From: Fulvimonas soli
GTDB lineage: Bacteria > Pseudomonadota > Gammaproteobacteria > Xanthomonadales > Rhodanobacteraceae
Assembly (NCBI RefSeq): GCF_003148905.1
Contig: NZ_QGHC01000005.1
Location: 62,001 to 126,000, forward strand
DNA: 64,000 nt
Reading direction: 5' to 3'
Positions within the stretch are counted from its first letter, which is position 1. Every line of letters starts with the position of its first letter. Under the pieces are notes generated by a model that saw nothing but the letters and a program-made list of their open reading frames with translations, searched no databases and was not told the origin of the DNA. Below, piece by piece: positions 27,042-34,402 of this stretch. Both the position numbers and the translations under genes were made by a program.

Positions 27042-28295
27042 TCAGTGCGCCACGGCGCCCCGCAGTCCCTCGGGCTCGTGCCTGTGGCGGAACAGCACCG
27101 CGAACAGCACCGCCACCACCAGCGCGTAACCGGCGAAGCTGAGCCAGATGCCATGCCACTGCAGCGCACCGTCGGGCGCGGTGAAGCAGCGCTCGATCAC
27201 CAGCCCGCTGATCGAGCTGCCCAGCACCGCGCCCACGCCGTTGGTCATCAGCATGAACAGACCCTGCGCGCTGGCACGGATCTTCGGGTCGGCCTGGCCC
27301 TCGACGAACAGCGAGCCGGAGATGTTGAAGAAGTCGAACGCCATGCCGTAGACGATGTTGGACAGCACCAGCATCCACAGCAGCTCCGCCGGGTTGCCGT
27401 AGGCGAACAGGCCGAAGCGCAGCACCCAGGCGACCATGCTGATCAGCATCACCTTCTTGATGCCGAAGCGCTTGAGGAAGAACGGGATGGTGAGGATGAA
27501 CAGCGTTTCCGACATCTGCGAGATCGACAGCACGATGTTCGGGTAGCGCACCGTGAGCAGGCCCTGGTACGCGGGCACCTTGCCGAAGTCGTGCAGGAAG
27601 GTGTCGCCGTAGGCGTTGGTCAGCTGCAGCGCGGCGCCCAGCGCCATCGCGAACAGGAAGAACACCGCCATCTTGTAGCTCTTGAACAGCGCGAACGAGC
27701 GCAGCCCCAGCACGTCCACCAGCGAGGAATGGCGCGTGTCGCGCGGCGGGCAGGGCGGCAGGGTGAAGGCGTACAGGCCCAGCAGCGCCGCCGCCACGCC
27801 GGCCACGTGGAACTGCGCGGGACTGGTCTCCAGGTGCAGCAGGCTGGTGGTCCACATCGCCACGATGAAGCCCACCGTGCCCCACACGCGGATCGGCGGG
27901 TACACCGCCACGATGTCCACGCCCTCGGTCTTGAGCGCGTTGTAGGCCACCGTGATCGACAGCGCGATGGTGGGCATGTAGCAGCACATGTTCACCAGCA
28001 TCACCCAGAACAGCGTGCCGGGGTTGTCGATCGTGGGCACGACGAACAGCATCGCCGCGCCGGCGAGGTGCAGCGCGCCGTACAGGCGCTCGGCGTTGAT
28101 CCACTTGTCGGCGACGATGCCGGCGATGGCGGGCATGAACAGCGAGGCCAGCCCCATGGTGGAGAAGATCGCGCCGAACTGCGCGCCGCCCCAGTGGCGG
28201 GTCTGGAACCAGTACGCGCCGATGGTGGTGAGCCACGAACCCCACACGTAGAACTGCAGGAAGTTCATCACGACGAGGCGGAGCTTGAGGCTCAT
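27042..28295 (-). CDS. nupG: Nucleoside:H+ symporter, NupG family
   Basis: A 417-residue major-facilitator transporter, essentially the same length as E. coli NupG (418) and recognisably similar along its whole length. Examples are Phe-Tyr-Val-Trp-Gly-Ser-Trp-Leu-Thr-Thr near 14-23, Gly-Ile-Val-Ala-Asp-Lys-Trp near 60, Tyr-Pro-Pro-Ile-Arg-Val-Trp-Gly-Thr-Val-Gly-Phe near 135, Ser-Glu-Thr-Leu-Phe-Ile-Leu-Thr-Ile-Pro-Phe-Phe-Leu near 258, and Phe-Asp-Phe-Phe-Asn-Ile-Ser-Gly-Ser near 325. It should import nucleosides across the inner membrane using the proton gradient. The start at 28295 matches the family N-terminus Met-Ser-Leu-Lys-Leu. Xanthomonadales often place such permeases with nucleoside hydrolases, but none is adjacent here. 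Confidence 0.93.
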   Translation of the reverse strand: MSLKLRLVVMNFLQFYVWGSWLTTIGAYWFQTRHWGGAQFGAIFSTMGLASLFMPAIAGIVADKWINAERLYGALHLAGAAMLFVVPTIDNPGTLFWVMLVNMCCYMPTIALSITVAYNALKTEGVDIVAVYPPIRVWGTVGFIVAMWTTSLLHLETSPAQFHVAGVAAALLGLYAFTLPPCPPRDTRHSSLVDVLGLRSFALFKSYKMAVFFLFAMALGAALQLTNAYGDTFLHDFGKVPAYQGLLTVRYPNIVLSISQMSETLFILTIPFFLKRFGIKKVMLISMVAWVLRFGLFAYGNPAELLWMLVLSNIVYGMAFDFFNISGSLFVEGQADPKIRASAQGLFMLMTNGVGAVLGSSISGLVIERCFTAPDGALQWHGIWLSFAGYALVVAVLFAVLFRHRHEPEGLRGAVAH

Positions 28296-28418
28296 GGGCG
28301 AAGGTCCGGCATGTGTTTCCCCTTGGAGATCAGGCCGGGGAATCGCCCGCAGCCGCAAACCGGCGCAGGGTAGAGGAAGCCGCCGGGCACGGGCAAGGCG
28401 CGCCGCGGCGGGCGCCGG

Positions 28419-29204
28419 TCAGCGGCCCAGCGCCCTGGCGATGGCGGCCTCGGCCAGCGGCGCCATCAGCGCGTAGCCGGCCGCGGTGGGATGCACGCCG
28501 TCGGAGGACAGCCCCGGGCGCATGCCGCCGCCGGCGTCGGCCAGGGCCGCGTGGTAGTCGAGGTAGACCAGTCCCTCGCGGGCGCAGTAGTCGCGGATCC
28601 AGCCGTTGATCTGGCGGATCTCCGCGGCCGGCCGGATGCCCGGTCGCCACGGGTAGGCCGCCGCCGGCAGGATCGAGGCCAGCACCACCTTGATGCCGTG
28701 CTGGCGCGCGATCGCCGCCATCGCGGCGAGGTTGTCCTCGATCATCCGCGGCGTGGCCGGGCCGGTGTTGCCGGCGATGTCGTTGGTGCCGGCCAGGATC
28801 ACCACCGCGGCCGGGCGCAGCCGCACCACGTCGGGCATGAAGCGCACCAGCATCTGCGGCGTGGTCTGCCCGCTGATGCCGCGGTTGACGTAGGGCTTGC
28901 CGGGGAAGAACGCGCCGACCTGGCGGCCCCAGGCGTCGGTGATCGAGTCGCCCATGAACACCACGCGCCGCTCGCCCGGCGCGGGCGGCGGCAGCGCCGC
29001 GTTCTCCGCGCGGTAGCGCGCGAGGTTCGCCCAGTCGGCGAGCTGGGCGCGCATGGCCTCGACCGGCATCGGAGGCGCGGCGGCGGGCGTGGCGGTGCTC
29101 GACGGCGGGACCGGCGCGTCGGCGGCGCGGGCGGACGGTCCCGCCGGGGCGCCGCAGGCGACGCCTGCAAGAGCGAGACAAGCGGCAAGCGTGCGGCGCG
29201 TCAT
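28419..29204 (-). CDS. Secreted SGNH-type hydrolase, second copy type
   Basis: A 261-residue exported esterase-like protein. A hydrophobic signal is at residues 5-20, followed by an Ala/Pro-rich linker to about residue 55. The SGNH blocks are Phe-Met-Gly-Asp-Ser-Ile-Thr-Asp near 90 (catalytic Ser), Asn-Arg-Gly-Ile-Ser-Gly-Gln near 112, Ala-Gly-Thr-Asn-Asp near 143, and Ser-Asp-Gly-Val-His-Pro near 238 (Asp and His). This arrangement is of the lysophospholipase/acetylhydrolase-like type, and differs from the other SGNH protein at 25040, which has Ser-Ser-Ser in block I. The signal segment contains a Cys at 17, but the residues before it do not make a good lipobox. The substrate is unknown. Confidence 0.87.
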   Translation of the reverse strand: MTRRTLAACLALAGVACGAPAGPSARAADAPVPPSSTATPAAAPPMPVEAMRAQLADWANLARYRAENAALPPPAPGERRVVFMGDSITDAWGRQVGAFFPGKPYVNRGISGQTTPQMLVRFMPDVVRLRPAAVVILAGTNDIAGNTGPATPRMIEDNLAAMAAIARQHGIKVVLASILPAAAYPWRPGIRPAAEIRQINGWIRDYCAREGLVYLDYHAALADAGGGMRPGLSSDGVHPTAAGYALMAPLAEAAIARALGR

Positions 29205-29312
29205 CGAAAGCCTCCATCGGCAGGGCGCGGGTTCCCGAAGAGTACGTCCCGGCGCAGCGGGGCGCACGCGGCCATGCGATGGCGCCACGCGGCCCGTGCG
29301 CCTAGACTGGTC

Positions 29313-29338
29313 GCCCGTTCTCCATTCCCCGTTCGCGG
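29313..29338 (+). repeat. Single arm of the GTTCCCCGTTCCC-type repeat
   Basis: GCCCGTTCTCCATTCCCCGT (29313-29332) resembles the right arm of the repeat at 50193-50226. It directly precedes the LysE-family gene and may overlap its promoter. Confidence 0.5.
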
Positions 29339-29347
29339 AGTCCGTCC

Positions 29348-29971
29348 ATGGGCCTCTACCTCACCATCGCACTGGTGCAGCTGATCGCGCTGATGAGTCC
29401 GGGGCCGGACTTCTTCTTCGTCTCGCAGACCGCGGTGAGCCGCTCGCGCCGGCAGGCGCTGTTCGGCGTCGCCGGCATCGCGCTGGGCGTGGCGGTGTGG
29501 GCGGCGCTGGCGCTGCTCGGGCTGCAGCTGCTGCTGCACCGGCTGGCCTGGCTGGAGCGGCTGATCGCGCTGGCCGGCGGGCTCTACCTCGCCTGGATGG
29601 GCCTGCGCATGCTGCACGGCGCCTGGCGCGGCGGCGCGGGCCACGGCCACGCGCCCGCGCTGCAGCAGGGCGACTGGCGCTGCCTGCGCGCGGGGCTGCT
29701 CACCAACCTGTCCAATCCCAAGGCGGTGGTGTACTTCGGCAGCGTGTTCTCCGCGTTGCTGGGCGACGGCGTCGGCGTCGCCGCGCGCTGGGGCCTGTGG
29801 CTGCTGGTGACGGCGGAGACCTTCGTCTGGTTCGCGGTGGTCGCGCTGTGCTTCGGCCTGCCGGCGGTGCGCCGCGGCTACCTGCGCCTGTCGCGCTGGA
29901 TCGACGGCCTGGCCGGCGCGGTGTTCGTCGCGTTCGGGCTGCACCTGATCCTGGCGCGGCGCAGCGCCTGA
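29348..29971 (+). CDS. LysE/RhtB-family amino-acid exporter
   Basis: A 207-residue membrane protein with six hydrophobic segments. The family block Met-Ser-Pro-Gly-Pro-Asp-Phe-Phe-Phe-Val lies near residues 16-25, and Leu-Thr-Asn-Leu-Ser-Asn-Pro-Lys-Ala-Val-Val-Tyr-Phe near 118-130. These are the two proline-containing half-repeats of LysE transporters, and the Pro-Gly-Pro-Asp form is like RhtC. Family members export amino acids such as threonine or homoserine lactones; which one cannot be told. It is a single-gene unit, divergent from the SGNH gene. No LysR-type regulator of its own is beside it. Confidence 0.9.
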   Translation: MGLYLTIALVQLIALMSPGPDFFFVSQTAVSRSRRQALFGVAGIALGVAVWAALALLGLQLLLHRLAWLERLIALAGGLYLAWMGLRMLHGAWRGGAGHGHAPALQQGDWRCLRAGLLTNLSNPKAVVYFGSVFSALLGDGVGVAARWGLWLLVTAETFVWFAVVALCFGLPAVRRGYLRLSRWIDGLAGAVFVAFGLHLILARRSA

Positions 29972-30097
29972 GCGAGGGGCAGGCGGCGTAGCCGCGTCGC
30001 TCGGCCACGGCGGTCGCGCCGCCGCCGGCGCTTCCGGCGCGTGCCGATTTCGTGGCGAAGGCACGGGATCACACGCTGCGATGTGCGCCGCGCATTT

Positions 30098-30691
30098 TCA
30101 GGGCGTGGCCAGCAATGCAGCGACCCGCCGGCGCAGCTCCGGCAGCAGTTCCGCCTCGAACCACGGGTTGCGCTTCAGCCATAGCCGGTTGCGCGGGCTG
30201 GGGTGCGGCAGCGGCAGCACGCCCCGCGCCAGGTGCTCGCGCCAGGCCAGCACGGTGCCGGTGAGCGTGCGGCCGCGGCGTTCGCCGGGCAGGCCGGCCT
30301 GCGCGTACTGGCCGATCGCCAGCGTCAGCCGCACCTGCGCCAGCCGCGGCAGCAGGCGCGGATGCCAGGCCGGCGCGCACTCCGGGCGCGGCGGCAGGTC
30401 GCCGCCCTTGCCGGTGCCGGGAAAGCAGAAGCCCATCGGCACGATGGCGATGCGCCGCGCGTCGTAGAACGCGGCGCGGTCCACGCCCAGCCACGCGCGC
30501 AGGCGGTCGCCGCTGGCGTCGTTGAACGGGATGCCGGTCTCGTGCGCCTTGCGCCCCGGCGCCTGGCTGACGATCAGCAGCCGCGCCGTGGCCGCGGCCT
30601 GCAGCACCGGGCGCGGCCCGAGCGGCAGTTGCGCCGCGCACAGCCGGCAGGCGCGGGCCTCGGCGAGCAGGGCGTCCAGGGCTGCCGTCAT
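30098..30691 (-). CDS. Fe-S uracil-DNA glycosylase-superfamily protein
   Basis: A 197-residue member of the uracil-DNA glycosylase fold. Motif A is Ser-Gln-Ala-Pro-Gly-Arg-Lys-Ala-His-Glu-Thr-Gly-Ile-Pro-Phe-Asn-Asp near 42-58, and motif C is His-Pro-Ser-Pro-Arg-Asn near 167. Four cysteines are spaced as in family-4 iron-sulfur enzymes: Cys15-x2-Cys18 and Cys89-x15-Cys105. A 4Fe-4S cluster is therefore likely. The active-site segment differs from classic family 4 (Gly-Glu-Ala-Pro-Gly), so the base specificity may differ. It would excise uracil or another damaged base from DNA. It is transcribed alone on the reverse strand. Confidence 0.85.
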   Translation of the reverse strand: MTAALDALLAEARACRLCAAQLPLGPRPVLQAAATARLLIVSQAPGRKAHETGIPFNDASGDRLRAWLGVDRAAFYDARRIAIVPMGFCFPGTGKGGDLPPRPECAPAWHPRLLPRLAQVRLTLAIGQYAQAGLPGERRGRTLTGTVLAWREHLARGVLPLPHPSPRNRLWLKRNPWFEAELLPELRRRVAALLATP

Positions 30692-30817
30692 GGGGCGGGC
30701 CGTTGCGTTGCGACGTGCCGCTTCACCGGCTTCCGGCCCGTGCCGGAACGATGCCGCGCGCGTTGCGTGCGTGGCGGCCGCTCGTATCCGTATCCATGGG
30801 GACCATGCCCGGAACGC

Positions 30818-32191
30818 TCACGGCAGCAGCTTGCCCGGATTGAGGATGCCGTCCGGGTCGAAGGCCTGCTTCACCGCACGCATCAGCCCCAGCGTGGACG
30901 GCTGCAGCGCCAGCGGCATGAACGGCCGCTTGGCGATGCCGATGCCGTGCTCGCCGGACAGCGTGCCGTCGAGTTCCACCACCAGCGCGAACACCTCGGC
31001 CAGGCAGGCATGCGCGCGCTCGCGCTCGGCGGCGTCGCGCGGCAGCAGATTCACGTGCAGGTTGCCGTTGCCGGCGTGGCCGAAGCTGACGATCAGCACG
31101 TCGTGCTGCGCCGCCAGCCGCTTGATGCCGGCCACCAGCTCGGGCAGCCGGCTCACCGGCACCACCACGTCCTCGTTGATCTTGTCCGGCGCGATGGTGC
31201 GCTGCGCGGGCGAGAGCGCCTTGCGCGCCGACCACAGCGCCTGCGTCTCGACGGCGTCCCGCGCGATGCGCAGCTCCTCCAGCCCGTCGCCGCGCGCCGC
31301 GCGCGCCACCGCCTCGGCCGCGGCGGGCAGCGCGTCCGGCTCGCCGTCCACCTCGATCATCAGCAGCGCGCCGGCCAGCGGCACGCCGGCGTCCGGCGCG
31401 TAGTCGTGGGCGAGCCTGAGCGCCACGCCGTCGATGAACTCCAGCGCGCACGGCGTCGCCGGCTGCGCCATGATCCGCGCCACCGCCCGCGCCGCGGCGT
31501 CGACGTCGCGGTAGGTGGCGCGCAGGGTGCGGATCGCCGAGGGCCTGGGCGTGAGCTTGAGCGTGGCTTCGGTGACGACCGCCAGCGTGCCCTCGGAGCC
31601 GATCAGCAGGCGGGTGAGGTCGTAGCCGGTGGCGCCCTTGCTGGTCCAGGTGCCGCAGCGGAAGCCCTCGCCGGTGCCGGCCACCGCGCGCAGGCCCAGG
31701 GTGTTCTCGCGCGGCGTGCCGTACTTCACCGCGCGCGGGCCGGCGGCGTTGCAGGCGAGGTTGCCGCCGATGCTGCACCAGGGCGCGGAGCTGGGGTCGG
31801 GCGGCCAGAAGAAGCCGTGGGCGATGAGCGCCTTCTGCAGGTCGCCGTTGAGCACGCCCGGCTCGACCACCGCGAGGCGGTTGTCCGGGTCGATGCGCAG
31901 GATGCGGTTCATCCGCTCGAAGCTCGCCACCACGCCGCCCGCGACCGGCACGGTGGCGCCGGTGGTGTTGCTGCCGCGGCCGCGCGCGACCAGCGGCGCG
32001 CGGTGCTCGCGGCAGGCGCGCACCAGCGCCTCCACCTGCGCGTGCCCGGTGGGGAACACCACCGCGTCGGGCAGCGCGTCGAGGCGCGAGTTGTCGTAGG
32101 CGTAGGCGAGCCGGCTGGCCTCGTCGGCGGCGCAGGCGGCGGGGCCGAAGATCTCGCGCAGGCGGTCGAGCAGCGGTGAGTGCAGCGGCAT
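30818..32191 (-). CDS. FAD-linked oxidase, GlcD / D-lactate dehydrogenase type
   Basis: A 457-residue flavoprotein of the vanillyl-alcohol-oxidase fold. The FAD-binding half (residues 35-215) has Ala-Arg-Gly-Arg-Gly-Ser-Asn-Thr-Thr-Gly near 70 and Ser-Ile-Gly-Gly-Asn-Leu-Ala-Cys-Asn-Ala-Ala-Gly-Pro near 140. The substrate-cap half has the conserved His residues in Phe-Gly-His-Ala-Gly-Asn-Gly-Asn-Leu-His near 365 and Gly-Glu-His-Gly-Ile-Gly near 414. The C-terminal Asp-Pro-Asp-Gly-Ile-Leu-Asn-Pro-Gly-Lys is typical. It should oxidise a 2-hydroxy acid such as glycolate or D-lactate. There are no glcE or glcF genes beside it, so a stand-alone D-lactate/D-2-hydroxyglutarate-type dehydrogenase is as likely as glycolate oxidase. 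Confidence 0.87.
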   Translation of the reverse strand: MPLHSPLLDRLREIFGPAACAADEASRLAYAYDNSRLDALPDAVVFPTGHAQVEALVRACREHRAPLVARGRGSNTTGATVPVAGGVVASFERMNRILRIDPDNRLAVVEPGVLNGDLQKALIAHGFFWPPDPSSAPWCSIGGNLACNAAGPRAVKYGTPRENTLGLRAVAGTGEGFRCGTWTSKGATGYDLTRLLIGSEGTLAVVTEATLKLTPRPSAIRTLRATYRDVDAAARAVARIMAQPATPCALEFIDGVALRLAHDYAPDAGVPLAGALLMIEVDGEPDALPAAAEAVARAARGDGLEELRIARDAVETQALWSARKALSPAQRTIAPDKINEDVVVPVSRLPELVAGIKRLAAQHDVLIVSFGHAGNGNLHVNLLPRDAAERERAHACLAEVFALVVELDGTLSGEHGIGIAKRPFMPLALQPSTLGLMRAVKQAFDPDGILNPGKLLP

Positions 32192-32238
32192 GGGATGAAG
32201 TATGCCGGTTTTCGCCAGCCGCCAGCGCCGGTTCGACT

Positions 32239-32373
32239 CCTTCTCCCCTCCGGGGAGAAGGTCGGGATGAGGGGTCAATCTTGCGGAAGCGCTTGTTGTT
32301 GGAAGCGCGCCCCGTTCCAGCATCGTCGCAAGGTCGGCCCCTCGCCCCGGCCCTCTCCCCGGAGGGGAGAGGG
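32239..32373. repeat. Intergenic palindrome pair, CTCTCCC/GGGAGAG family
   Basis: The palindromes CCTTCTCCCCTCCGGGGAGA(AGG) at 32239-32261 and CCCTCTCCCCGGAGGGGAGA(GGG) at 32351-32373 bracket a spacer of about 90 bases. This matches the layout at 25831-25950. It fills the space between the DAHP synthase stop codon and the FAD oxidase start. Confidence 0.75.
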
Positions 32374-32382
32374 AGCAAGCGG

Positions 32383-33474
32383 TCAGGCGGCCGCGGCGTC
32401 CGCCGTGGCGCCGCACGGGGTGGCGTCGCGCCGGCGCCGCACCGCCTCGGCCAGGCGATCCAGCACCTCGACCGTGGTGTCCCAGCCGATGCAGCCGTCG
32501 GTGATGCTCTGGCCGTAGACCAGCGGCACGCCGGGCAGCAGCGACTGCTGGCCGGCGACCAGGTGGCTCTCCACCATCGCGCCGACGATGCGCCGCTCGC
32601 CGGCCTCGATCTGCGCGGCGATCGCCTCGACCACCGCCGGCTGGTTCTCCGGCTTCTTGCGGCTGTTGGCGTGGCTGGCGTCGATCATCACGCGCGCGGG
32701 CAGCCCGGCGCCCTCGAGCACGGCGCAGGCCTGCGCCACGCTGGCCGCGTCGTAGTTGGGCTGCGGGCCGCCGCGCAGGATCACGTGGCAGTCGGCGTTG
32801 CCGGTGGTGGCGGCGATGGCGGTGCGGCCCTCCTTGGTCACCGCCATGAAATGGTGCGGCTGCGCGGCGGCCAGCACCGCGTCCACCGCGACGCGCACGC
32901 TGCCGTCGGTGCCGTTCTTGAAGCCCACCGGGCAGGACAGCCCGCTGGCCAGCTCGCGGTGCACCTGGCTCTCGGTAGTGCGCGCGCCGATCGCGCCCCA
33001 CGCCACCAGGTCGGCGATGTACTGCGGGGTGACCATGTCGAGGAACTCGGTGCCGGCCGGCAGGCCCAGCGCGTTGATGTCCAGCAGCAGGCGGCGCGCC
33101 AGGTGGAGGCCCTTGTCGATGCGGAAGCTGCCGTCCAGGTCGGGGTCGTTGATCAGGCCCTTCCAGCCCACCGTGGTGCGCGGCTTCTCGAAATACACGC
33201 GCATCACGATCTCCAGCTCGCCGGCCAGCCGCCCGCGCTGCGCGGCGAGGCGGCGGGCGTAGTCCAGCGCGGCGGCGGGGTCGTGGATGGAGCAGGGGCC
33301 GACCACCACCACCAGGCGGTCGTCGCGTCCCTGCAGGATGCGGTGCACGGCGCGCCGCGCGGCGGCCACGGTGTCGACCGCGCGCGGCGGCGCGGGCAGG
33401 TGGGCGATCAGCGCGGCGGGCGCGATCAGCTCCTGCAGGGCATGGATGCGGAGGTCGTCGTTGGGCTGGGGCAC
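32383..33474 (-). CDS. 3-deoxy-7-phosphoheptulonate (DAHP) synthase, class I
   Basis: A 363-residue AroF/AroG/AroH-type enzyme that joins phosphoenolpyruvate and erythrose-4-phosphate in the first step of aromatic amino-acid synthesis. The Val-Gly-Pro-Cys-Ser-Ile-His metal/PEP motif (Cys near 61), the Lys-Pro-Arg-Thr motif near 97 and Gly-Phe-Lys-Asn-Gly-Thr-Asp near 188 are intact, as is the metal-binding His in Asp-Ala-Ser-His-Ala-Asn near 270. The start is GTG at 33474, with AAGGA upstream. Which aromatic acid inhibits it cannot be read safely. A leader peptide with consecutive aromatic codons plus a terminator lies directly upstream, so transcription attenuation is likely. Confidence 0.95.
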   Translation of the reverse strand: MPQPNDDLRIHALQELIAPAALIAHLPAPPRAVDTVAAARRAVHRILQGRDDRLVVVVGPCSIHDPAAALDYARRLAAQRGRLAGELEIVMRVYFEKPRTTVGWKGLINDPDLDGSFRIDKGLHLARRLLLDINALGLPAGTEFLDMVTPQYIADLVAWGAIGARTTESQVHRELASGLSCPVGFKNGTDGSVRVAVDAVLAAAQPHHFMAVTKEGRTAIAATTGNADCHVILRGGPQPNYDAASVAQACAVLEGAGLPARVMIDASHANSRKKPENQPAVVEAIAAQIEAGERRIVGAMVESHLVAGQQSLLPGVPLVYGQSITDGCIGWDTTVEVLDRLAEAVRRRRDATPCGATADAAAA

Positions 33475-33508
33475 GGCTGCGGTTCCTTGTCGGTGGTCCG
33501 GCGGCCAT

Positions 33509-33537
33509 GAAAAAAGCCGCCAGGGTGGCTGGCGGCT
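33509..33537 (-). terminator. Intrinsic terminator (attenuator) before DAHP synthase
   Basis: On the reverse strand a perfect 8-base stem (AGCCGCCA / TGGCGGCT) with a 7-base loop is followed by six T residues. It lies between the leader peptide stop codon and the GTG start of DAHP synthase, about 35 bases before the latter. The GGCGGC in the leader (reverse strand, near 33590-33597) could pair with GCCGCC of the stem and act as antiterminator. Confidence 0.75.
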
Positions 33538-33564
33538 CTTCGAGGGATTCGGTGTGACCTGGTG

Positions 33565-33651
33565 TTACTGGGGTCGCGCGCTCGCCTCCGCCGCCGGCAT
33601 CGGATAGCCGTAAAACCAGAAGTAGCAGCGGCGGGTGGCGAAGGTGATCAC
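33565..33651 (-). CDS. Aromatic-rich leader peptide of DAHP synthase
   Basis: A 28-residue open frame with GTG start ends 28 bases before the attenuator stem. Residues 10-16 read Tyr-Phe-Trp-Phe-Tyr-Gly-Tyr, that is six codons for the three aromatic amino acids within seven. A ribosome stalled there by lack of charged tRNA-Tyr, tRNA-Phe or tRNA-Trp would leave the downstream GGCGGC free to disrupt the terminator, raising DAHP synthase expression. The start codon is uncertain: no strong ribosome binding site is visible before the GTG at 33651, and the frame is open further upstream (TTG near 33690 is an alternative). The aromatic cluster and its position are what support the call. Confidence 0.65.
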   Translation of the reverse strand: MITFATRRCYFWFYGYPMPAAEASARPQ

Positions 33652-33861
33652 GCGGCCATTGGTAACACCATCGGCGCGGTATTGCAACGCCGCATGGCGG
33701 ATGCCGCCTCTCGGGGCCGGCCCAAAGTCTTCCGGGGAAGAGCGCCAGGAAGGCCGGCGGACGAAGCGAGGGTGGGTGTGGGGCAGCGCTCGCCGCTCTT
33801 CCCCTCGTGCATGCTTCTTCGGCCAGGCAAAGCCGGGTTCGACCACACACACGGTGGATTT

Positions 33862-33975
33862 GTCGCGGCCGGAGGCCACTCCCACAGGGGCCTCGCCAGC
33901 CTTGTGCGAGCGGCCTCCGGCCGCGATGCGCGGACCATCGCCCCACGCTCACCATGCCGCGCCGTCGTGGACCGG
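33862..33975 (+). repeat. REP-type inverted repeat with extended flank
   Basis: Inverted arms GTCGCGGCCGGAGGCCACTC (33862-33881) and GAGCGGCCTCCGGCCGCGAT (33908-33927) are followed by a flank with GGACCATCGCCCCACGCTCA and CCATGCCGCGCCGTCG. The flank is shared with the copy at 6761 and partly with that at 12079. It occupies the centre of the 394-base gap between the DAHP synthase leader and yraN, where I see no gene. Confidence 0.8.
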
Positions 33976-34045
33976 CGCTCATCCCTTCGCTCTTCCCTGG
34001 TCCGCCCGCGGACGGCTCGGGGCACAGGCGGATCGCTAACGTCGC

Positions 34046-34402
34046 TCAGGCGACCTCGAAGGCGCCGCGCAGCCAGTCCATCCGCGCCGACTCGCCGGGG
34101 CCGTCGAAGCTCACCACGTCGAAGCGGCAGGCGCGCTGCGCGTGCTGCGGGTGGGCGGCGAGCCACAGTTCGGCGGTGCGGATCAGCCGGTCCTGCTTGG
34201 CCCGGGTGACCGAGGCGGCGGCGTCGCCGTGGCCGGCCCGCGCGCGGTGGCGCACCTCGACGAACACCACGGTGTCGCCCTCGCGCATCACCAGGTCGAG
34301 CTCGCCGTGGCGGGTGGCGTAGTTGCGCGCCAGGAGCGCCAGGCCCGCGCGTTCGAGCGCCGCGCAGGCGCGCCGCTCGAAGACGCCGCCGGCGGCGCGC
34401 AT
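34046..34402 (-). CDS. yraN: YraN, UPF0102 family nuclease-like protein
   Basis: A 118-residue protein of the UPF0102 family, with an endonuclease-like fold. The N-terminal Gly-x3-Glu-Arg-Arg-Ala-Cys-Ala-Ala-Leu helix, the Asn-Tyr block, and the Gly-Glu-Leu-Asp-Leu-Val / Val-Phe-Val-Glu-Val-Arg motif near 40-58 match the PD-(D/E)xK-like core. A later Lys (Thr-Arg-Ala-Lys-Gln-Asp) completes the usual pattern. The cellular role is not firmly established. The start ATG overlaps the stop of lpoA by one base (TGATG), and the rsmI-lpoA-yraN neighbourhood is the same as in many gammaproteobacteria. Confidence 0.92.
   Translation of the reverse strand: MRAAGGVFERRACAALERAGLALLARNYATRHGELDLVMREGDTVVFVEVRHRARAGHGDAAASVTRAKQDRLIRTAELWLAAHPQHAQRACRFDVVSFDGPGESARMDWLRGAFEVA

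Noticed and set aside
33648-34166. Open frame of 172 codons between DAHP synthase and yraN
   Set aside because: Reads through a REP-type repeat with Arg/Pro/Ala-rich composition and overlaps the start of yraN in another frame.
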